Below the pieces are notes generated by a model. That model was given only the letters and a program-made list of their open reading frames with translations, was not told the origin of the DNA and made no database searches. This document shows positions 58,158-64,000 of a stretch of 64,000 nucleotides of DNA, piece by piece. Positions within the stretch are counted from its first letter, which is position 1. Each line of letters starts with the position of its first letter. Both the position numbers and the translations under genes were made by a program. The stretch is taken from NCBI RefSeq assembly GCF_038900055.1, contig NZ_JBBMQM010000001.1, forward strand, positions 1,302,001-1,366,000. Direction: 5' to 3'. This DNA comes from Henriciella sp. AS95. Lineage in GTDB: Bacteria > Pseudomonadota > Alphaproteobacteria > Caulobacterales > Hyphomonadaceae.

Positions 58158-59066
58158 ATGAAACGAGTTGCCGTTGTGTATGGAGGTTGGTCGTCCGAGC
58201 GGGAGGTGTCTGTTTCGTCCGGCACCCAGATGTTGCGGGCGGCTAAGGCGGCGGGCTACGACGCTGTCGGTATCGACGCGACGCGAGATCTCGCTCAGCA
58301 GATCGCAGATGCATCACCGGACGTCATTCTCAATGGACTGCACGGACCATGGGGCGAGGATGGCTGCGTGCAGGGCCTCTTCGAGATTCTCGACATTCCC
58401 TACAGCCATTCGGGTGTGACTGCGTCCGCGATCGCCATGGACAAGCGCAAGTCCAAAGCGGTCTACCTCCAGGCTGGGCTGGATGTGGCGCAGGACGTTG
58501 CCGTGACCCGCGAGGAAGCCGCTCGGGCGCACCCATTGAAGCCGCCTTATGTGATCAAGCCGGTCAATGAAGGATCGAGTTTCGGTGTCGTCTTCGTTCG
58601 CGAGGAAAACAACGGCCCGTCGCAATTGCTGCTGTCTGACGACTGGAAGTATGGCGACAATCTCATGGCCGAAGAATACATTCCCGGCCGCGAACTCACC
58701 GTTGCCGTGCTGGGTGACAAAGCTCTGGCTGTCACTGAAATCACAACGTTAAGGGAGTTTTACGATTTTGACGCAAAATATGCTGCAGGTGGATCGCGCC
58801 ACGTTGTGCCCGCAGACATTCCCGAGCATGTTACTAAACAGGCTCTGGAGGCATCCCTGAAGGCGCATCAAGCTCTCGGTTGTAGAGGCGTGACGCGGTC
58901 CGATTTTCGTTTTGACGAGGAAAAGGACCGGCTCGTGATACTGGAAACAAATACCCAGCCAGGCATGACCCCGACATCCCTAGTGCCCGAACAGGCTGCC
59001 TTTACCGGCATCGCGTTCGAGGACCTCGTTTCGTGGATGATCGAGGACGCTTCATGCCGCCGGTAA
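58158..59066 (+). CDS. ddl: D-alanine--D-alanine ligase
   Basis: Ddl, 302 residues, makes the D-Ala-D-Ala dipeptide that MurF uses. It has the N-terminal [31 protein letters not shown], the ATP-grasp segment [18 protein letters not shown] and the metal-site motif [20 protein letters not shown], which is a normal Ddl pattern. The ATG follows GGAGAAA. The 3' end overlaps ftsQ. A TTAA-N7-TTAC motif lies inside the gene, upstream of ftsQ. Confidence 0.96.
   Translation: MKRVAVVYGGWSSEREVSVSSGTQMLRAAKAAGYDAVGIDATRDLAQQIADASPDVILNGLHGPWGEDGCVQGLFEILDIPYSHSGVTASAIAMDKRKSKAVYLQAGLDVAQDVAVTREEAARAHPLKPPYVIKPVNEGSSFGVVFVREENNGPSQLLLSDDWKYGDNLMAEEYIPGRELTVAVLGDKALAVTEITTLREFYDFDAKYAAGGSRHVVPADIPEHVTKQALEASLKAHQALGCRGVTRSDFRFDEEKDRLVILETNTQPGMTPTSLVPEQAAFTGIAFEDLVSWMIEDASCRR
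58749..58763. promoter_or_regulatory. CtrA-like motif within ddl, upstream of ftsQ
   Basis: TTAAGGGAGTTTTAC is TTAA-N7-TTAC, one base from the CtrA consensus. It lies about 290 bases before the ftsQ start, inside ddl. Caulobacter has a CtrA-controlled promoter for ftsQA in this neighbourhood. Being within a coding sequence, the match could be chance. Confidence 0.25.
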
Positions 59067-59929
59067 GAGGACGCAGACAACAGGCCGTAGAGCCAGCGCG
59101 AGGACGCCGCCGCAAGGCCGCGCCACCACCGCCTGAGCCGGAATATGAAAGCGTCGATGCCTCATCGGTCGTCTTCGGTCTCGTCATGGTTCTGGCCGTT
59201 ATCGTCGCTGGCGCGGCGCTGATGGGCGGCTCACTGTCGAAAATGGGCAATCGTGCGACCGGAGCGTTTGATGGCGTGGCGGGGGCGTTTGGCCTCGCCA
59301 TTGCCGATGTCAAAGTTGTCGGCCTGGAAGGCGATGCCGCTCTTGCTGCCATGGTGGTCCGCCAGGCTGAAGTCGAAAGCGGCGACAACATGTTTACCTC
59401 TGACCCACACAAGATCCGCCGCCGCATTCTGGCGACAGGGCAGGTGACCGACGCCAGGGTTTACCGCTTGTGGCCGAACCAGATCCTGATCCATGCGTCT
59501 CCCGCCGAGCCAGTTGCTCTGTGGCATGATGGAGAAAAATGGACCGTGGTCGACAGCCTTGGGAAGCTCATAAAAGGTGTCCCGCCCGAGCAGCACGCCG
59601 ATCTTATCCGCGTCGCGGGGCAGGGCGCACCTGATGGCGTTCCGGCGCTTGTGCGGGCAATGGGCATTAACCAGTCCCTTGCAACCAAGGTTTCGTATGC
59701 ACAGCGCGTTTCCGAGCGCCGTTGGGACATCAAGCTCAAGACCGGGGCCACCATTCGTCTGCCGGTTGATCATTCTGTTGGCGGTGCTGCAGCGATGCTG
59801 GCCGAACTCGACAACAAAACCTCCCTGACTTCAAGAAGCCTGGACCGCATCGATCTGCGTGTCCCGGGAAAGATTTTTCTCAAACCCACACGCACAGTTG
59901 GCGCCGGTAGCGCGCCAGCGGAAAGCTGA
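59054..59929 (+). CDS. ftsQ: Cell division protein FtsQ
   Basis: FtsQ, 291 residues, a bitopic divisome protein that scaffolds FtsL and FtsB. It has a basic, Pro-rich cytoplasmic tail (about 1-33), one membrane segment (about 38-58) and a POTRA domain beginning near residue 80 ([20 protein letters not shown]), followed by [20 protein letters not shown] and the beta domain. The ATG at 59054 is preferred over 59033 because GAGGA lies six bases before it. It overlaps the end of ddl. Confidence 0.92.
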   Translation: MPPVRGRRQQAVEPARGRRRKAAPPPPEPEYESVDASSVVFGLVMVLAVIVAGAALMGGSLSKMGNRATGAFDGVAGAFGLAIADVKVVGLEGDAALAAMVVRQAEVESGDNMFTSDPHKIRRRILATGQVTDARVYRLWPNQILIHASPAEPVALWHDGEKWTVVDSLGKLIKGVPPEQHADLIRVAGQGAPDGVPALVRAMGINQSLATKVSYAQRVSERRWDIKLKTGATIRLPVDHSVGGAAAMLAELDNKTSLTSRSLDRIDLRVPGKIFLKPTRTVGAGSAPAES

Positions 59930-59931
59930 TC

Positions 59932-61227
59932 ATGGCAACTGCCGAGTCACGACTGAAACCTGCAAAGGCCGCCCGTATCGGGCAGGCAATCGCGTCGCTC
60001 GACATCGGCAGTTCGAAGGTGACCTGCCTGATTGGCCGGTACGATCCGTCTTCAAAGGCGGGTTTCACTTTTCTCGGTGGTGGCCGGCAACAATCGCGCG
60101 GCTTTAACGGTGGCTCGATCAAGGACATGGATGCGCTGGAGCGCTCTGTCCGTCTCGCCGTGGAAGACGCAGAGCGCCAGGCAGGCGAGCGGATTGAGCA
60201 CGTCGTGCTCGGCATTACAGGGCCGCGCGTTGGCTGTGAGTTTGTCGCTTCGCTGGTTGATGTCGGCGGACGGGACGTCACGGCGAAAGACCTGAAGAAA
60301 CTGCACGCCGCGGCGCTTTCAAAGGTCAATCCGAAACAGCGCGAAATCCTGAGCGCCCATCCGGTGGTCTACCAACTCGATGACCAGGAAGGAATCAAGG
60401 ACCCGGTTGGAATGATCGGCGAGAAGCTGAGCGTCCTCTTGTCCGTCATTTCTGCGCCGAAATCGCTCGTGCGCAACCTCGTTGAATGCGTTGGCCGGGC
60501 ACACCTGCATGTTGACCGCATCGTTCCGTCAGCTGTCGCCAGTGGTGCTGGCACGCTGATCGATGATGAAATCGAGAATGGTGCGCTGTGCATCGACATG
60601 GGGTCCGGCGTGACGGCGGCCTGCGCGTTCATCAATGGGTCTCCGGCGTGGCTGGGCCTTGTTCCCGCGGGCGGCGCCAATGTGACGGGCGATATCGCTC
60701 AAGGCATCGGGACGACGTTTGCGGCTGCCGAGCGCATGAAGACAATCCATGGCAATGCGGCCGCTGATGGTCCGGGAATGGCCGAGCGCGTTGAAGTGGC
60801 GCGGCTTGGTGATGATGGCCGGCTCAATGGCTATCGGATGGAACGCGGCGAGATTGCCAAGATTATCGCACCGCGCGTCGAAGAGATCTTCGAATATACA
60901 TCGCAACTGCTTTCCAGCAGCGAACTGAAGAAAATCATGCCGAGACGAACCGTACTTACCGGCGGCGGAAGCCTGCTGCCTGGTGTTCGTGATGTCGCCA
61001 CGCGCGTCCTGCAGCAGCCTGTACGGCTTGGAAAGCCTGTGGAAGCCGATATTTTAGGTGAATCTCATGCCAATCCGGTCTTTTCCACAGCCGCAGGTCT
61101 GCTATCCTATGAGTTCAGGGGATTTAAGGACGTTGCTAGGGCTGGCAGCACGTCCGACAGTGGAGGTACGCCGGGCAAAGGTGGATTGCTGAAGAAAGTC
61201 TTTCGCTGGCTAAGTGAAAATTTTTGA
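59932..61227 (+). CDS. ftsA: Cell division protein FtsA
   Basis: FtsA, 431 residues, is the actin-like ATPase that anchors FtsZ to the membrane. Features: phosphate-binding SLDIGSSKVTCLIGRYD, the 1C domain (ERIEHVVLGITGPRVG), CIDMGSGVTAACAFINGSPAW, VTGDIAQGIGT and RTVLTGGGSLLPGV. The C-terminal amphipathic helix (GGLLKKVFRWLSENF) is the membrane anchor. It begins two bases after the ftsQ stop; a separate 95-base spacer leads to ftsZ. Confidence 0.96.
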   Translation: MATAESRLKPAKAARIGQAIASLDIGSSKVTCLIGRYDPSSKAGFTFLGGGRQQSRGFNGGSIKDMDALERSVRLAVEDAERQAGERIEHVVLGITGPRVGCEFVASLVDVGGRDVTAKDLKKLHAAALSKVNPKQREILSAHPVVYQLDDQEGIKDPVGMIGEKLSVLLSVISAPKSLVRNLVECVGRAHLHVDRIVPSAVASGAGTLIDDEIENGALCIDMGSGVTAACAFINGSPAWLGLVPAGGANVTGDIAQGIGTTFAAAERMKTIHGNAAADGPGMAERVEVARLGDDGRLNGYRMERGEIAKIIAPRVEEIFEYTSQLLSSSELKKIMPRRTVLTGGGSLLPGVRDVATRVLQQPVRLGKPVEADILGESHANPVFSTAAGLLSYEFRGFKDVARAGSTSDSGGTPGKGGLLKKVFRWLSENF

Positions 61228-61243
61228 CGCCAGAAGACTTCAC

Positions 61244-61258
61244 TTAACTGTCTCTTAG
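61244..61258. promoter_or_regulatory. CtrA-like motif in the ftsA-ftsZ spacer
   Basis: TTAACTGTCTCTTAG is TTAA-N7-TTAG, one base from the CtrA consensus, 65 bases before the ftsZ start. The CcrM site GACTC occurs at 61325-61329, at the start codon. In Caulobacter ftsZ is controlled by both CtrA and GANTC methylation. Confidence 0.4.
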
Positions 61259-61322
61259 TCTGAGGCCGTCAATCTATAGCCTGACAACCTGCATGGTAGA
61301 TTTGTAAAGGCGGACTATTTTC

Positions 61323-62726
61323 ATGACTCAAGAACTCAAGCCCCGGATCGTAGTATTTGGTGTCGGCGGCGCTGGCGGTAACGCTGTCGACAACATGATC
61401 GAGGCGAAGCTGCAAGGCGTTGAGTTCGTTGTGGCGAATACAGACGCGCAAGCGCTGGAGCGCTCGAAGGCTGAGAACTCCATCCAGCTTGGTCTCGAAA
61501 CCACCTCCGGCCTTGGTGCCGGGGCTCGTCCGGAAGTCGGCGCCGCCTCTGCCGAAGAATCCATCGACGACATCAATGAGTACCTTGAAGGTGCGCACAT
61601 GGTCTTCATCGCTGCTGGTCTCGGCGGCGGAACCGGTACGGGGGCTGCACCGGTCATCGCCAAGGCTGCCCACGACAAAGGTATCCTGACCGTTGGCGTT
61701 GTGACGAAGCCTTTCGGTTTCGAAGGTGCGCGGCGCATGAAGATCGCCGAGAGCGGTCTCGAAAAAATGCGCGACGGCGTCGACACGATGATCGTCGTTC
61801 CAAACCAGAATCTTTTCCGCATCGCCAATGAGCGCACCACGTTCGCCGAAGCCTTCCGCATGGCCGACGACGTGCTCTATTCCGGTGTTCGAGGCATTAC
61901 CGACCTCATGGTCATGCCTGGCCTCATCAATCTCGACTTTGCGGACGTGCGCACGATCATGAAGGGCATGGGCTCTGCCATGATGGGCATGGGCGAGAGC
62001 GAAGGCGAAGGCCGCGCGCTCGAAGCTGCCCGCGCTGCCATCGACAATCCGCTGCTGGACGATGTTTCGATGAAGGGTGCCAAGGGCGTCCTGATCAACA
62101 TCACTGGCGGCTATGACATGACCCTGTTTGAACTCGACGAAGCGGCCAATGAAATTCGCCGTGAAGTCGATCCAGACGCCAACATCATCCTTGGTTCCAC
62201 CTTCGACCCGGAACTTGAAGGCCGCCTTCGCGTGTCTGTTGTTGCAGCAGGCATTGAAGTGGCTGGCGAGGCTGCGAGCCCGGTCGCCCACGCTGAAGCG
62301 CCAGCGGCTGTTTCGGTCGAGGCCGCACCGGATGAGGCTGAGACAGAACAGCCAAAAGTCGTGGTCAGTGGAAGCGCCTCCGAACAGGATGACATGTTCG
62401 AAAGCGACCCGCGTCCAGACTTCAAAGGTCGCTCACTTCCCCCAGCCCACATTGAGCGCGCTGAGGGCAGCGACCAGGTCTCCGCTGATCAGGCTTTTTC
62501 GAGAACGCCGCAAAAATCTTCAAAACGGGACGAGGATGATGGCGGGGCAGGCTTTGCGAACCTTTTCGGCTGGCGCAAGGGCACCACACCGGGAGACAAT
62601 GATGAGGGCGCCGTCGAGCAGCCTGAGAAGATTGTTTCCTCGCCCGACGACCATCCAAATGCCGCTCCATTCGATGACGCCGATCTTGAAATCCCGGCCT
62701 TCCTGAGACGGTCTGCTAACCACTAG
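61323..62726 (+). CDS. ftsZ: Cell division protein FtsZ
   Basis: FtsZ, 467 residues, is the tubulin-like GTPase that forms the division ring. The GTP-binding motif GGGTGTGA is at 101-108, with NTDAQAL near 39-45 and the synergy-loop region [13 protein letters not shown]. After the globular core (to about residue 320) comes a long disordered linker, and the protein ends with the conserved tail [14 protein letters not shown] that binds FtsA and other partners. The ribosome site AAGGCGG lies about nine bases before the ATG. A terminator follows. Confidence 0.97.
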   Translation: MTQELKPRIVVFGVGGAGGNAVDNMIEAKLQGVEFVVANTDAQALERSKAENSIQLGLETTSGLGAGARPEVGAASAEESIDDINEYLEGAHMVFIAAGLGGGTGTGAAPVIAKAAHDKGILTVGVVTKPFGFEGARRMKIAESGLEKMRDGVDTMIVVPNQNLFRIANERTTFAEAFRMADDVLYSGVRGITDLMVMPGLINLDFADVRTIMKGMGSAMMGMGESEGEGRALEAARAAIDNPLLDDVSMKGAKGVLINITGGYDMTLFELDEAANEIRREVDPDANIILGSTFDPELEGRLRVSVVAAGIEVAGEAASPVAHAEAPAAVSVEAAPDEAETEQPKVVVSGSASEQDDMFESDPRPDFKGRSLPPAHIERAEGSDQVSADQAFSRTPQKSSKRDEDDGGAGFANLFGWRKGTTPGDNDEGAVEQPEKIVSSPDDHPNAAPFDDADLEIPAFLRRSANH

Positions 62727-62765
62727 AAGCAGCAGGTTTTGAAGCCTAAATTTTAACATGAAATC

Positions 62766-62795
62766 AGGGCTCTGGGGTCTCCCGGAGCCCTTTTT
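62766..62795 (+). terminator. Rho-independent terminator after ftsZ
   Basis: AGGGCTC pairs with GAGCCCT, with an inner GGG/CCC pairing, followed by TTTTT. It lies 40 bases after the ftsZ stop and separates the dcw cluster from lpxC. Confidence 0.85.
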
Positions 62796-62876
62796 GTAAT
62801 AAAGCGCAATACTCCTTGTTTTGAAGCTGGACGATGACTCCCTTCATAAGAACCATGACAAAGGGGCGTCCTTCTC

Positions 62877-63791
62877 ATGAGTAGCGTGCAATTCCAGCAA
62901 ACCATCAATTGTCCTGTCGTTTGCGCAGGCGTTGGCGTTCACAGCGGTGAGCGCGCGCGCATCGTGATGAAACCGGCCAAGGCTGGAACAGGTATCCGTT
63001 TCCGCCGGACAGATATTTCTGACCGTGACAATGAGATTGTTGCGCGCGGAGATCAGGTCTCGGAAGTCCAGCTTGGAACGACGCTGCGCAATGAAGCTGG
63101 CATCACCGTCGCCACTGTTGAGCACCTTCTGGCCGCTTGCGCCGGCGTTGGTGTCGACAATCTCATGATCGAGATTGATGGGCCGGAAGTACCCATCATG
63201 GATGGCTCTTCAGCCGTCTATTGTGAGCTGTTGCTGTCGGCGGGGCTGCGCGAGCAGAGCGCGCTGCGCAGCCGTATCCGCATCCTTGAAGAGATCGAAG
63301 TCACTGACGGTGTGAAGGTGGCGCGTCTCAGCCCGTCCGATGACAATTATCTTTCAATCCACGCCAAGATCGAATTTGAAAGCCGCGCGATCGGCACGCA
63401 GCAGATGTCCATGCGCCTGTCTCCGGGCATGTTCGCACGTGATATTGCCTTCGCCCGGACATTCGGCTTCGCCAAAGACGTCGAAAAACTGCAAGCAATG
63501 GGTCTGGCGCGTGGTGGATCACTCGACAATGCGGTTGTCCTTGACGGTGATGACATCGTGAACCCTGAAGGCTTGCGCACGAATGACGAGTTCATTCGTC
63601 ACAAGATCCTCGATGCAATTGGTGATCTGATGCTGGCCGGTGCGCCCATCGCTGGCGTGTACGAAGCGCGTCAGCCCGGACATGCGCTGAACAACAAACT
63701 GGTCTGTGCACTGCTGGATCGTCCTGCAGCCTGGTGTTGGGAAACCGATGAGGCCCTCGCCACGCACGCTGTTACCGCCGCCCATCTTTAA
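62877..63791 (+). CDS. lpxC: UDP-3-O-acyl-N-acetylglucosamine deacetylase
   Basis: LpxC, 304 residues, is the zinc enzyme for the first committed step of lipid A synthesis. Zinc ligands are His83 (VATVEHLLAA), His242 and Asp246 (RHKILDAIGDL); the catalytic His269 is in GHALNNKL. The N-terminus (QTINCPVVCAGVGVHSGERA) is typical. This shows the organism makes lipid A. It follows ftsZ, as in other proteobacteria, but has its own spacer with a weak ribosome site (AAGGGG about nine bases upstream). Confidence 0.95.
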   Translation: MSSVQFQQTINCPVVCAGVGVHSGERARIVMKPAKAGTGIRFRRTDISDRDNEIVARGDQVSEVQLGTTLRNEAGITVATVEHLLAACAGVGVDNLMIEIDGPEVPIMDGSSAVYCELLLSAGLREQSALRSRIRILEEIEVTDGVKVARLSPSDDNYLSIHAKIEFESRAIGTQQMSMRLSPGMFARDIAFARTFGFAKDVEKLQAMGLARGGSLDNAVVLDGDDIVNPEGLRTNDEFIRHKILDAIGDLMLAGAPIAGVYEARQPGHALNNKLVCALLDRPAAWCWETDEALATHAVTAAHL

Positions 63792-63838
63792 GCGTCTATC
63801 GCGTTCAAATTGTGTGAGTTCAGGAAACGGGCGCCCGT

Positions 63839-64000
63839 CTATTCGGCGGGCAGGCCGTTGGATGGCTGAATAGGCGCCGCGCTCAGGCTTACGGCCTCAT
63901 CGACATCATCAGCCTCTGCAAGAGTCCGGATCATGGTTTGAATGGCGGCGCGCACGCGCTCATCCTTGATCTTGGTCAAACTCCGCACGCAATCTATCGC
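63839..64000 (-). CDS. C-terminal fragment of a possible XRE-family regulator (5' end outside window)
   Basis: The last 53 codons of a minus-strand gene, ending at a TAG read from 63841. The visible sequence (CVRSLTKIKDERVRAAIQTM followed by IRTLAEADD) resembles the C-terminus of alphaproteobacterial XRE-type helix-turn-helix regulators, which often end in a helix of the form F-x-x-I-x-D-x-x-x-R followed by LVRALAE. The DNA-binding domain would lie outside the window, so this is a tentative call. It converges on lpxC. Confidence 0.45.
   Translation of the reverse strand, partial: AIDCVRSLTKIKDERVRAAIQTMIRTLAEADDVDEAVSLSAAPIQPSNGLPAE

Noticed and set aside
61269..62291. A 340-codon open frame antisense to ftsZ
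   Set aside because: It mirrors the FtsZ codons; its His/Asp/Ala-rich composition and lack of a ribosome site mark it as a shadow.
63827..63838. ACGGGCGCCCGT palindrome after lpxC as a terminator
   Set aside because: It has no loop and no T run, so it is a short GC palindrome rather than a terminator.

Overview
This is a GC-rich chromosomal window from an alphaproteobacterium, most likely of the Caulobacterales/Hyphomonadaceae type. The reasons are: a GcrA cell-cycle regulator whose promoter carries a DnaA box and GANTC (CcrM) sites; CtrA-type TTAA-N7-TTAA motifs; a recA-alaS pair; a DUF2093 gene; a UrcA-family protein; a TorF-family putative porin; and a division and cell wall (dcw) cluster ending ftsQ-ftsA-ftsZ-lpxC. 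No tRNA, rRNA, CRISPR array, transposase, integrase or phage gene could be recognised. The assignment rests on gene content and motifs only.

Layout. 1-8.8 kb: the 3' part of an LtrA-like membrane protein gene, a membrane-anchored hydrolase fused to an OmpA-like domain, an acyl-CoA synthetase, a GIY-YIG protein, a secreted protein, rnhB, a quinone oxidoreductase, an M23 peptidase, DUF2093 and an exported protein. 8.8-20.9 kb: recA with possible SOS boxes, alaS, a GST-like protein, trhO, purQ, a GNAT-like protein, two lipoproteins and purL. 21-26.5 kb: envelope and hydrolytic genes (M2 and M28 peptidase lipoproteins, UrcA, a membrane-anchored nuclease, bolA, a PAN/Apple-like exported protein). 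26.6-36.9 kb: an ABC-F ATPase, an ABC-2 permease, gcrA, a CPA2 antiporter, a putative porin, an SDR, a FlgO/TPR membrane protein and a Sel1-repeat protein. 37-41.9 kb, all on the minus strand: trkH, proA, nadD, rsfS, DUF1810 and rlmH.

42.2-62.7 kb is the dcw cluster on the plus strand: mraZ, rsmH, ftsL, ftsI, murE, murF, mraY, murD, ftsW, murG, murC, murB, then ddl, ftsQ, ftsA, ftsZ. Most junctions overlap by a few bases, so the genes are probably translated in a coupled way. The genes supply peptidoglycan precursors from UDP-MurNAc to lipid II, septal synthesis (FtsI, FtsW) and the divisome (FtsL, FtsQ, FtsA, FtsZ). A TonB-receptor-like outer-membrane gene on the opposite strand splits the cluster between murB and ddl. 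lpxC follows ftsZ, and the window ends inside a gene resembling the C-terminus of XRE-type regulators.

No clearly new multigene system was found. The best leads are regulatory or architectural: four CCCA repeats at an exact 10-bp period upstream of mraZ that match the known MraZ operator pattern; a DnaA/CcrM-type promoter at gcrA; a perfect CtrA motif at about 4.39 kb; the antisense receptor inside dcw with its own palindrome; and several unusual domain or gene combinations. All functional calls come from reading motifs and were not checked by database search.
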